Shown here piece by piece: positions 1 through 6,013 of a stretch of DNA of 11,205 bases; the stretch's first letter is position 1; every line of letters begins with the position of its first letter. Under the pieces are notes generated by a model. The model searched no databases and was not told where the DNA came from. It worked only from the letters and a program-made list of their open reading frames with translations. Origin of the DNA: Magnetovibrio sp. (GTDB lineage Bacteria; Pseudomonadota; Alphaproteobacteria; Rhodospirillales; Magnetovibrionaceae); NCBI GenBank assembly GCA_016763895.1, contig JAESSV010000238.1, forward strand, positions 1 to 11,205, given 5' to 3'. The position numbers were made by a program, and so were the translations under genes.

Positions 1-571
1 TGTCCTCTTCGTCGTCTTCCTTGCGGCGGCGCGCCAAACGGGCGGTGGGCATGCCTTGGCCTTTGGCCCGGCCGATGATTGCCAACACGCCGATGGCTGC
101 GGTGAACACAACGGCCGTTTCGCCCAACGTGTCATAGCCCCGATAGCTGGCCAAGATTGAAGTCACTATATTGGGGGGACCAACTTCTTGACCGGACTTT
201 TCGATATAGTGGTTGGCGACATGTTGATGGATGGGGGCATTGGCATCCCCATAACGCGGCATGTCAAAGGTTCCATAGATCAATACGCCGCCTGTGATCA
301 GAACCAAAATAAAGGCCGTCGGCGACGGGCGTTTGTGGACTTTTTCCTTATCGCGGGTCAACGCCAATGTGCCCAACATGAGCACCGTTGAAATGCCGGC
401 CCCCACGGCGGCTTCGGTAAAGGCCACATCAACCGCGTCCATCACAAGGTACAAGGCCGCCGCAAACAAGGAATAGATGCCCGACAGCATGACAACGGCA
501 AACAGGTTCCTTAACCGCACCAACCAAAATGCAGAGACCGCCATGAATATTAACAAAGAAATGACAATCAA
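1..571 (-). CDS. Mrp/Mnh antiporter subunit, MbhD/MbhE-like (DUF4040), partial
   Basis: The frame is open from about 571 to the window edge (about 190 codons) with no stop, so the 3' end is missing. The first half is a run of hydrophobic helices containing LSGIYSLFAAALYLVMDA and FTEAAVGAGISTVL, which is the MbhD (DUF4040) pattern. After a basic cytoplasmic stretch comes an MbhE-like part with GGVLIYG, a periplasmic loop containing HYIEKSGQEVG and NIVTSILASYRGYDTLGE, and a last helix. In the seven-gene Mrp antiporter these correspond to the C-terminal part of MrpA; here they are a separate protein after MnhG. The likely start is a TTG at 571 whose TTGA overlaps the mnhG stop, but no well-spaced ribosome site supports it; the first ATG, at 544, has none either. 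The visible end is highly charged (RRRKEDDEED). MnhB would be expected next, outside the window. Confidence 0.85.
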   Translation of the reverse strand, partial: MIVISLLIFMAVSAFWLVRLRNLFAVVMLSGIYSLFAAALYLVMDAVDVAFTEAAVGAGISTVLMLGTLALTRDKEKVHKRPSPTAFILVLITGGVLIYGTFDMPRYGDANAPIHQHVANHYIEKSGQEVGPPNIVTSILASYRGYDTLGETAVVFTAAIGVLAIIGRAKGQGMPTARLARRRKEDDEED

Positions 572-930
572 CTGTTCGATGACGGCAATTCCTCTGTTTT
601 ACTTTTTGCTTTTTTAGGGGGCTGTTTCGGGCCAGATTTTATGCCGCCGTGAATAGCGGCACGACATAACGCAAACGTGGTTGTGGGGGATGTGAAGGCG
701 ATAAAGACCGCGATCAGCCCCTGCTTTACAATGATGATCCATTCATCGGTTTGAAACATCAGCCCGATGAGAATCAACCAGCAGCCCATGGTATCAATCA
801 TACCCGCGCCGTGCATCCGAGAAAAAATATCGGGCAGACGTACAATGCCCAAGGCTCCGACCAGTGAAAAGAACGATCCGGCCAAGATGAATGCCCAGCT
901 CAGCCCATCAAAAATATTGAATTCACCCAT
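568..930 (-). CDS. mnhG: Mrp/Mnh Na+/H+ antiporter subunit G
   Basis: This small membrane subunit of the Mrp/Mnh cation/proton antiporter is about 120 residues long, normal for the family. It has three hydrophobic segments: around AFILAGSFFSLVGALGIV, around MGCWLILIGLMF, and around GLIAVFIAFTSPTTTFAL. Between the first two lies the family signature RLPDIFSRMHGAG. The charged tail (PKQPPKKAKSKTEE) is cytoplasmic and variable. Two adjacent starts exist: GTG at 933, which overlaps the mnhF stop as GTGA, and ATG at 930. A GGGGA motif lies 6 nt before the ATG but only 3 nt before the GTG, so 930 is preferred. The 3' end overlaps the proposed TTG start of the next subunit. Loss of Mrp subunits in other bacteria gives sensitivity to Na+ and alkaline pH; here the role is inferred from family membership. 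Confidence 0.93.
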   Translation of the reverse strand: MGEFNIFDGLSWAFILAGSFFSLVGALGIVRLPDIFSRMHGAGMIDTMGCWLILIGLMFQTDEWIIIVKQGLIAVFIAFTSPTTTFALCRAAIHGGIKSGPKQPPKKAKSKTEELPSSNS

Positions 931-1223
931 CACAAATCCCCATCATCCGGCCCGTCCATGGGAAAGCCCAAAGCTTCGAATTTGACGTACTTGGTGACGG
1001 CCACAGTGCCGATGAAATTGATGAGTGCATAAAGCAGGGCAATGTCTAAAAATTCAGGGCGACCATCCAAAAATCCATACACAGAGATCAACACAACGGT
1101 CAGAGTTCCCGTCGCATTCACCGCCAAAATGCGATCAAAAACGGTGGGGCCGATAAAAGCCCGGACCAAGGCCAAGACCATGGACACCAACACAGCAACA
1201 GCAGCGGCGGCAAACATACTCAT
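930..1223 (-). CDS. mnhF: Mrp/Mnh Na+/H+ antiporter subunit F
   Basis: A 97-residue protein with three hydrophobic helices, matching the size and layout of MnhF/MrpF. The recognisable features are FIGPTVFDRILAVNATGTL after the first helix, the small loop with GRPEFLDIALLYALINFIGTVAVTKYV, and a short acidic tail. The ATG at 1223 overlaps the mnhE stop as ATGA, the usual arrangement for coupled translation in mrp operons. The stop overlaps the GTG just before the mnhG ATG. MnhF is an integral part of the antiporter complex in the inner membrane. The family's separate reports of cholate efflux in Gram-positive bacteria need not apply here. Confidence 0.93.
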   Translation of the reverse strand: MSMFAAAAVAVLVSMVLALVRAFIGPTVFDRILAVNATGTLTVVLISVYGFLDGRPEFLDIALLYALINFIGTVAVTKYVKFEALGFPMDGPDDGDL

Positions 1224-1729
1224 GGCGTTGCATCCGTTTTGTGAGGGTTGCCGTCAAGTTCAACGCTGGTGCACCGGCGATCCATGTTTAGGCTTTCAAC
1301 ATCTGCACGTGCCGCATTGGTAAGGGCATGGACTTCAAATATTCCCTTGGCCCGCATGTCCATCGTGACGGTTCCGGGGGTCAGGGTAATGGAATTGGCG
1401 TAAAGGGTTAACCCGACTTCGGTGGTTTGGCTGGCTTTGGTGTCAAAGGTGTGGGGTTGAATGTTGAGCTTTGGGGCCAAAATGATTTTTGCGACATCCC
1501 AATTGGACTTTAATATTTGCCAACCCAACCATGGCCAATATTTAAGCAACACATGTGGCGCCAAGTGTATGGGGTGGCCTTCAAGGTCAACAACATCCAT
1601 GCGATGAGCCATCCATACCGTGAAGGCCACGGACAAAAGACCGAAACTCAACATCAAGGGTTCGAAGTACCCCGACAGCAGCAACCAAAGAATCGCCAGA
1701 ACCGCGCTTAGTGAAAGAGTGTGCAACAC
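1220..1729 (-). CDS. mnhE: Mrp/Mnh Na+/H+ antiporter subunit E
   Basis: A 169-residue MnhE/MrpE homologue, the usual family length. Two hydrophobic helices fill residues about 4-40, followed by a soluble domain. Family landmarks are LLSGYFEP near the N terminus, LLKYWPWLGWQILKSNWDVA in the middle, and the strongly conserved LYANSITLTPGTVT, followed by VHAL. The start is a GTG at 1729 or the next codon but one back, TTG at 1726. AAGG lies 3 nt from the GTG and 6 nt from the TTG, and AAAGGGG lies 11 nt from the GTG, so the exact start is uncertain. It is the first visible gene of the antiporter operon, with a plausible promoter about 40-70 bp upstream. MrpE is reported to be needed for full antiport activity or assembly rather than for ion movement itself. 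Confidence 0.93.
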   Translation of the reverse strand: MLHTLSLSAVLAILWLLLSGYFEPLMLSFGLLSVAFTVWMAHRMDVVDLEGHPIHLAPHVLLKYWPWLGWQILKSNWDVAKIILAPKLNIQPHTFDTKASQTTEVGLTLYANSITLTPGTVTMDMRAKGIFEVHALTNAARADVESLNMDRRCTSVELDGNPHKTDATP

Positions 1730-1771
1730 GCGCCTTGAGACCCCTTTGAGTGAAAATAGATTCGCACCTAG

Positions 1772-1800
1772 AGAATAAGAGGGTTAACCGGGACTCGCAA
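1772..1800 (-). promoter_or_regulatory. Predicted promoter of the mnhEFG operon
   Basis: Read on the minus strand, TTGCGA (1795-1800) and TATTCT (1772-1777) are separated by 17 bp, a reasonable match to a housekeeping -35/-10 pair. It lies 43 bp upstream of the mnhE start. The spacer contains the 8-bp palindrome GGTTAACC (1782-1789). Seen by eye only. Confidence 0.4.
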
Positions 1801-1803
1801 GGG

Positions 1804-1890
1804 ATGGAAGCAACTGTTTTTCGATTAAATTATTTGTCATGGCATACGGCTTATAAAGTGGGGAGACAGATGGGGAACTTACCGTTATGA
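1804..1890 (+). CDS. Possible 28-residue upstream ORF before the DUF192 gene
   Basis: An ATG at 1804 opens a 28-codon frame whose TGA (1888-1890) overlaps the ATG of the next gene (1887) as ATGA. That is the geometry of translational coupling. A GGGA lies about 10 nt before the ATG, and a second G-rich stretch is directly against it. The peptide (starting MEATVFRLNY) is not recognised and has no signal or membrane segment. Short frames of this size occur by chance, so this is reported only because of the exact overlap. Confidence 0.2.
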   Translation: MEATVFRLNYLSWHTAYKVGRQMGNLPL

Positions 1891-2417
1891 TCCGGCCTAT
1901 GAATAACTTTTTTGTCAGATTTTGTCTCTTTTTTGCCACCATCTTTGGCTTCATCTTTCTGCTGGTGTGGGCTTACCTTTCCATCGTGGCTCCTGCGAAC
2001 GCGGCAGAACCTCTTGCGCAGGTCGAGGCGCAAGCGAAAACGGTTGTCTTTGACAGCGCGCATGTGCGGGTATCGACGCCTTATGGCGGCAGTCACGACT
2101 TTAAGGTCGAAGTCGCAACGTCTTTTGCGCAATTGCGCCAAGGCTTGATGAACCGGACCGAGCTCGCCCCAAACCGGGGAATGTTGTTCAAGTACAATCC
2201 CCCCAGAACCGTCGGAATGTGGATGAAAAATACGCTGATTCCCCTCGACATGTTGTTTGCGGACCGCTTGGGTCGCGTTGTGTTCATCGCGGAAAATACG
2301 GTGCCCATGAGCGAAGACATTATTCAGGCCCCCGGACGCACGGCCTATGTGCTTGAGCTTTCGGCTGGAACCGTAAAACGCTTGTCGATTGCTTTGGGGC
2401 ACCGCTTAACGTTTTAA
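1887..2417 (+). CDS. Exported DUF192 family protein
   Basis: A 176-residue protein with an N-terminal signal sequence: basic start, a long hydrophobic run (residues about 8-35), then APANAA with likely cleavage after residue 40. The mature part is a DUF192 domain of normal size. Landmarks are the family's F-V-VA opening (FKVEVATS), RQGLMNR at about 83-89, GMLFKY, the hallmark MWMKNTLIPLDMLFAD (about 112-127), and the ending LELSAGTVKRL. The biochemical role of DUF192 proteins is unknown. The family is generally exported or periplasmic and forms a small beta-barrel. The start at 1887 has GGGGA 10 nt upstream; an in-frame ATG four codons later is an alternative. The gene overlaps the convergent TetR-GNAT gene by 12 bp, so no separate terminator exists between them. 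Confidence 0.9.
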   Translation: MIRPMNNFFVRFCLFFATIFGFIFLLVWAYLSIVAPANAAEPLAQVEAQAKTVVFDSAHVRVSTPYGGSHDFKVEVATSFAQLRQGLMNRTELAPNRGMLFKYNPPRTVGMWMKNTLIPLDMLFADRLGRVVFIAENTVPMSEDIIQAPGRTAYVLELSAGTVKRLSIALGHRLTF

Positions 2418-3485
2418 AAGATTCAAATCAAAACGCAGCTCTTGAGTGCCTTCTTTCCAATCGTCCACCGCGTATTTTTCTGTGAGCTTAAAACCAGCCT
2501 TTTCATAAACGTGTTGGGCGGCATGCAACCCTTTAAATGTGGTGAGAAACAGTTTGGTCTGGCCCCGTTCAAGACAGACTTTAAGGGCTAGATCCAGCAT
2601 TTTTTTGCCCCAACCCAAGCCTCTTGTTTTTGGTTCAAGGTAAAACAATCGCAATCGTGCGACATTGTCTGGGTAACCAGAAGTTTCAACAAAGAGGGTG
2701 CCAACAATAACACCATATTGATTTTCCACGCGAAGGATTTGGTCGCGGACCGGGTCATATTTGTCTAAAAACAAGCCGATGTCACGGGCGATATAAGCCT
2801 CAAAATTTTGCCCTAATTTCCACTCAGGGCCATAAAAGTCCATGTGCATGGTGCATACTTTTCCTGCAATACCAACCGTATAACCTTCTTTTAGAGTGTA
2901 GGTTTCCATGTCTTTGAAGGGGGCTTGGGCGCGGACCAAGGTTGCAATTTTATCGGCGTAAGCGGCGGTTAGTTTTTGGGGCGAACACAGTAAGGCGTGC
3001 CATGTCAAAGAAATCATCAAATCCGCCGCATCACATGCTTTATCGCTTTCCATTTCGCCACTCAAAATCAGATAATCAACCAGAGCCGTTTTGCGCGGTT
3101 CAACAAAATGGGTCTGAAAGGTTTCTGTGGCTCCGGGAGTTGAGCGGCTGAGAGCAATCATCGCCACCAGTAAATCCCCAGCGGGGCCGTCTTGAAAGCT
3201 TTTAAATAAAGCCCGCAAGACCGCTGGTAACGGTTGTTTGGATTGAAACCCTTTGAGAGCCGGGGAGTAAGCGTCGTAGACCTCAATCCACAAATCAAGC
3301 CGGGTCGGCCACCACCGATATATGGTTTGCTTGCCAACCTTGGCTTGGCGGGCAACGCCTTCGATGGTGAGAGCTTGCGGTCCGCCTGTATTCGCCAGAT
3401 AGAGAGCGGCTGCCAAAATAGCTTTGTGACTTTTTTGCGAACGGGGCGCTCCGCGTACGGTTTTTATTTTGTTTTCATCTGTCAT
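2406..3485 (-). CDS. TetR-type repressor fused to a GNAT acetyltransferase
   Basis: A 359-residue two-part protein. Residues about 12-65 form a TetR DNA-binding domain: KAILAAALYLANTGG, then the helix-turn-helix IEGVARQAKVGKQTIYRWWP. Residues about 80-188 resemble the TetR C-terminal domain of the PF16859 type (GPAGDLLVAMIALSR, FVEPRKTAL). Residues about 193-359 are a complete GNAT fold: the acetyl-CoA loop is RGLGWG (288-293), preceded by the strand LRLFYLEP and followed by LFLTTFKGLHAAQHVYEKAGF. This GNAT closely resembles the one normally fused to MarR regulators. The reading frame is continuous, so this is not two adjacent genes. The target of acetylation is unknown. The start at 3485 has no ribosome-binding site and lies about 10 bp from the predicted -10, so the mRNA may be nearly leaderless. 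It is divergent from argC and probably autoregulated through the palindrome at 3500-3520. Confidence 0.9.
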   Translation of the reverse strand: MTDENKIKTVRGAPRSQKSHKAILAAALYLANTGGPQALTIEGVARQAKVGKQTIYRWWPTRLDLWIEVYDAYSPALKGFQSKQPLPAVLRALFKSFQDGPAGDLLVAMIALSRSTPGATETFQTHFVEPRKTALVDYLILSGEMESDKACDAADLMISLTWHALLCSPQKLTAAYADKIATLVRAQAPFKDMETYTLKEGYTVGIAGKVCTMHMDFYGPEWKLGQNFEAYIARDIGLFLDKYDPVRDQILRVENQYGVIVGTLFVETSGYPDNVARLRLFYLEPKTRGLGWGKKMLDLALKVCLERGQTKLFLTTFKGLHAAQHVYEKAGFKLTEKYAVDDWKEGTQELRFDLNLLKR

Positions 3486-3495
3486 AATAACAAAA

Positions 3496-3522
3496 TGTAT
3501 ACGAGACGGTCCGTATTGTAAA
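3496..3522 (-). promoter_or_regulatory. Predicted promoter of the TetR-GNAT gene
   Basis: On the minus strand, TTTACA (3517-3522) and TATACA (3496-3501) are separated by 15 bp. This is a good -10 and -35 with a short spacer. Transcription would start about 4 nt before the ATG. The operator-like palindrome fills the spacer, a position where a bound repressor would block RNA polymerase. Confidence 0.45.
3500..3520. promoter_or_regulatory. Operator-like 21-bp imperfect palindrome
   Basis: The site is centred on T3510: ACGG-T-CCGT is a perfect core, flanked by TAC and GTA. Eight of ten symmetric pairs match over 21 bp. TetR-family dimers commonly bind palindromes of this length and GACGGTC-like cores next to their own gene. 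It overlaps five bases of the predicted argC -35 (3516-3521) and lies between the two elements of the regulator's own predicted promoter. Binding by the adjacent TetR-GNAT protein is an inference. Confidence 0.6.
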
Positions 3523-3544
3523 TAGCTGTCGGCATGGATATAAT
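3516..3544 (+). promoter_or_regulatory. Predicted promoter of argC and the methyltransferase gene
   Basis: TTGTAA (3516-3521) and a perfect TATAAT (3539-3544) are spaced by 17 bp. Transcription from here gives an argC leader of about 80 nt. Most of the -35 lies inside the palindrome at 3500-3520, so the divergent regulator could repress this promoter. Confidence 0.6.
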
Positions 3545-3631
3545 CACAAATTGTCTTTAAAATGGACGGAGTTTCCTTGCGAAAAAGGGGGTTGTCCTTT
3601 AATCAAGGGTACAGAGCATAAGGATTAAATC

Positions 3632-4534
3632 ATGAGCGCACGTATATTCATCGATGGGGCCGTTGGCACCACGGGCTTGCAAATTAAGTCTCGGTTGGAA
3701 AGCCGGGATGATCTTGAACTGGTTTTCTTGAGTGAAGACCAGCGCAAGGATGCGCGCGCGCGGACCGACATGCTCAACAGCGTAGACGTGGCTATTTTGT
3801 GTTTACCGGACGCTGCGGCCGTTGAAGCCGCCCAAATGGTCACCAACCCCATGGTCAAAATTATCGATGCCAGTTCGGCGCATCGGACCCACGACAATTG
3901 GGCCTATGGTTTTGCGGAACTTAGCCTTGGTCAACGCGAAGTGATTGGTCATGCGACACGGGTTTCTAATCCCGGTTGTTATGCGGTGGCTTCTGTGTCC
4001 ATGCTTCAGCCCTTGGTGGCGGCTCGTTTGATATCTGCCGAGCACCCGGTTACCCTCAATGCCGTTTCCGGCTATTCCGGGGGCGGCAAGCAATCGATTG
4101 CCGATTTTGAAGGTGGCAAGGACAGCAAGACGCCGTTTTTTGTGTATGGATTGGGTTTAAAACACAAGCACGTTCCTGAAATTCAAAAATATTCTGGATT
4201 GAGCCAACGGCCTTTGTTTGTGCCCAGCGTGGGTCATTTTGCCCAAGGCATGATTGTGCAGTTGCCCTTGTTTGGAAACGCCGCTGAAATTCACGCAGTT
4301 TTGAGCGAACATTACGCCGACAGCCGCTTTGTCACCGTGGCAGAACAAGGCGATATGGACCGTTTAGAACCTGAAGCCTTGAACGGGACCAATGAATTGC
4401 ACCTGCATGTGTGTGGGGATAAAGATCATGTTGTGGTCTTGGCTCAACTGGATAATTTGGGCAAAGGGGCTTCTGGGTCGTGTGTGCAGAATCTAAATAT
4501 TATGTTGGGCTTTGATGAGGGCACGGGACTTTGA
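3632..4534 (+). CDS. argC: N-acetyl-gamma-glutamyl-phosphate reductase (short type)
   Basis: This enzyme carries out the NADPH-dependent reduction of N-acetyl-glutamyl phosphate to the semialdehyde, the third step of arginine synthesis, in the cytoplasm. The 300-residue length fits the short (type 2) ArgC family. The N-terminal nucleotide-binding segment is FIDGAVGTTGLQI (6-18). The catalytic cysteine is C116 in SNPGCYA, and the general-base histidine is H202 in PSVGHFAQGM. Other conserved parts are DASSAHR (79-85), SGYSGGGK (146-153) and the C-terminal LDNLGKGASGSCVQNLNIM. AAGGA lies 7 nt before the ATG. The stop overlaps the TTG start of the following methyltransferase, so the two are probably cotranscribed. 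No other arg gene is in the window. Divergent placement from the TetR-GNAT gene and the shared operator suggest control by that regulator. Confidence 0.96.
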   Translation: MSARIFIDGAVGTTGLQIKSRLESRDDLELVFLSEDQRKDARARTDMLNSVDVAILCLPDAAAVEAAQMVTNPMVKIIDASSAHRTHDNWAYGFAELSLGQREVIGHATRVSNPGCYAVASVSMLQPLVAARLISAEHPVTLNAVSGYSGGGKQSIADFEGGKDSKTPFFVYGLGLKHKHVPEIQKYSGLSQRPLFVPSVGHFAQGMIVQLPLFGNAAEIHAVLSEHYADSRFVTVAEQGDMDRLEPEALNGTNELHLHVCGDKDHVVVLAQLDNLGKGASGSCVQNLNIMLGFDEGTGL

Positions 4535-5433
4535 GCGACGACGTTAAATATTTTGAAGTGAATTCGTCTAATTTGGGCACGGTACAGGTGTTGCACCGGG
4601 ATTGCCCGTTGTGTGGACGCGATAATTCAGCCGAACCCGATAATGACTACAGTTATGATGTGTGGACGATAAAAGATTGCGCATCGTGCGGCTTTACGTA
4701 CATCGACAAAGGCCCCGATTACGCCAAGTTGTTTGAAGAGCTGAGTTGGGAAACCACCACCAAGGTCGAAGAACAGCGTCGTGCCGACTTGCAACCTGTG
4801 GGCTATAAAGCCAGCAAATTCACCCGATTGCGCATGCATCTGTTGCCCAGAAAACAGATGAATTTGATGTTGGATGCTTGGGCCAAGCCCGGCAACGTGG
4901 TCGATGCTGGATGTGGCGATGGCGGGCAAATGACGGGTTTAACGCCGGGCTTCGTGCCGTTCGGGGTTGAGGTCTCCACGGATTTAGCAGCTGCAGCACA
5001 TGACCGGTTCTCCCCGTTGGGCGGCTCATGCGTAAATGCCCCCACGTTGGAAGGCCTTAAAAGCTTTCCCGATAACTATTGTTCCGCCGCCACATTGCGC
5101 TCTTATCTGGAACACGAAATGAACCCTTTGCCGGTGTTGCGCGAAATTTACCGGGTGCTCCAACCGGGCGGGGTCGCGATCATAAAAGTTCCCAACTATG
5201 GCTCTTGGAACCGCATGGTCATGGGCGAAAAGTGGTGTGGCTTTCGGTATCCCGATCACTTGAACTATTTCACCCCCAAAACCCTCAAGAAAATGGCTCA
5301 AAAAGCCGGCTTCGGCGTCCATTACGGCATCACCTATACCTTGCCAACTTCCGACAACATGTACGCCATCCTGCGCCGCGAAGACGGCCCGTCTACCTTG
5401 CCAAGGGCAAAGTATGGCAAGGGGTGCTGTTAA
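4531..5433 (+). CDS. Class I SAM-dependent methyltransferase with N-terminal zinc ribbon
   Basis: A 300-residue protein. Two cysteine pairs, CPLC (C25, C28) and CASC (C50, C53), form an N-terminal zinc-ribbon-like module. The Rossmann-type methyltransferase core has motif I VVDAGCGDGGQ (123-133), an acidic E147 after the second strand, LRSYLEHEMNPLPVLREIYRVL (about 189-210), and LQPGGVAIIKVPN (210-222). A conserved late segment, PDHLNYFTPKTLKKMAQKAGF (241-261), is typical of relatives found in polysaccharide and lipid modification loci. The substrate cannot be told from sequence. The start is TTG at 4531, overlapping the argC stop as TTGA, with GAGG about 10 nt upstream. The last residues (AKYGKGCC) look atypical but no frameshift is evident. 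It converges on the NUDIX gene with a 5-bp gap. Confidence 0.88.
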   Translation: MSDDVKYFEVNSSNLGTVQVLHRDCPLCGRDNSAEPDNDYSYDVWTIKDCASCGFTYIDKGPDYAKLFEELSWETTTKVEEQRRADLQPVGYKASKFTRLRMHLLPRKQMNLMLDAWAKPGNVVDAGCGDGGQMTGLTPGFVPFGVEVSTDLAAAAHDRFSPLGGSCVNAPTLEGLKSFPDNYCSAATLRSYLEHEMNPLPVLREIYRVLQPGGVAIIKVPNYGSWNRMVMGEKWCGFRYPDHLNYFTPKTLKKMAQKAGFGVHYGITYTLPTSDNMYAILRREDGPSTLPRAKYGKGCC

Positions 5434-5438
5434 GGTCG

Positions 5439-5855
5439 TTAAAGCTCTTTGAAATGTAGGTATGGCTCGGTTGTCCGCAGGGCCGTAACGATATAGGGAA
5501 CCGTTTCCTGTTCAACCGCGTTGAGGTCGAAGTAGCCGATCTCGGTGATTTTATCGGGTTCCAAGATCGCCGGCGTTCCTTGAAATGTTTCGATTGAGAA
5601 AAAGAAATCGACATAGGTTCGATCTGGAAGAATCCGATAAATAACGTTTCGAAACGTAAGGTCGGACAGGACAAGGTTAAGCCCGACCTCTTCTTTGACC
5701 TCGCGGACCAGAGCTTCGGCGGGCGTTTCGGTCTCTTCAACATGCCCCGCGACGCAACTTAAGAAGCCCGGGAAATACTTTGTGCCCGCTCGCCGGATCA
5801 GCAACTGTTGACCCCCAACGATATGGATCAGGTGGGTGGACACAAAATAAGTCAT
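5439..5855 (-). CDS. NUDIX (MutT-like) hydrolase
   Basis: The protein contains a perfect NUDIX box, GHVEETETPAEALVREVKEEVGL, positions 37-59 when counted from the chosen start; it fits GX5EX7REUXEEXGU. Upstream are FPGFLSCVAGHV and downstream VDFFFSIETFQG and ITEIGYFDLN, giving a single-domain enzyme of 138 residues, usual for MutT/NUDIX hydrolases. These cleave nucleoside diphosphates linked to another group, using divalent metal bound by the box glutamates; the substrate is not predictable. The ATG at 5855 is chosen because AAAGGA lies about 9 nt upstream and the family's first strand starts right after it. The frame stays open to an ATG at 5933, giving 26 extra unconserved residues with no ribosome site. 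It runs alone on the minus strand and stops 5 bp from the methyltransferase stop. Confidence 0.9.
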   Translation of the reverse strand: MTYFVSTHLIHIVGGQQLLIRRAGTKYFPGFLSCVAGHVEETETPAEALVREVKEEVGLNLVLSDLTFRNVIYRILPDRTYVDFFFSIETFQGTPAILEPDKITEIGYFDLNAVEQETVPYIVTALRTTEPYLHFKEL

Positions 5856-6013
5856 TTCGATACATCCTTTGTGTATATTTTTCGAGTGAATGAGGGCCGA
5901 TCGTCGATGAGACGAGATCATTGGGGCTTGCATTCAACTTAACGTCTTAAATGGTGAAAGAAAATCGTGTTTCTATCCTGCTCAGGTGGATTTTTATCAT
6001 GAGATTTGATTGA

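Noticed and set aside
1782..1789. GGTTAACC palindrome as an operator
   Set aside because: Only 8 bp with no flanking symmetry; it is noted in the promoter entry but not claimed as a binding site.
1851..2402. A 183-codon minus-strand frame opposite the DUF192 gene
   Set aside because: It mirrors the coding frame of a well-supported family member, has no recognisable domain and is rich in charged low-complexity residues.
5380..5459. Frameshift at the end of the methyltransferase gene
   Set aside because: The last residues look unusual and an overlapping frame exists, but all conserved segments end before this point and no lost similarity is visible.
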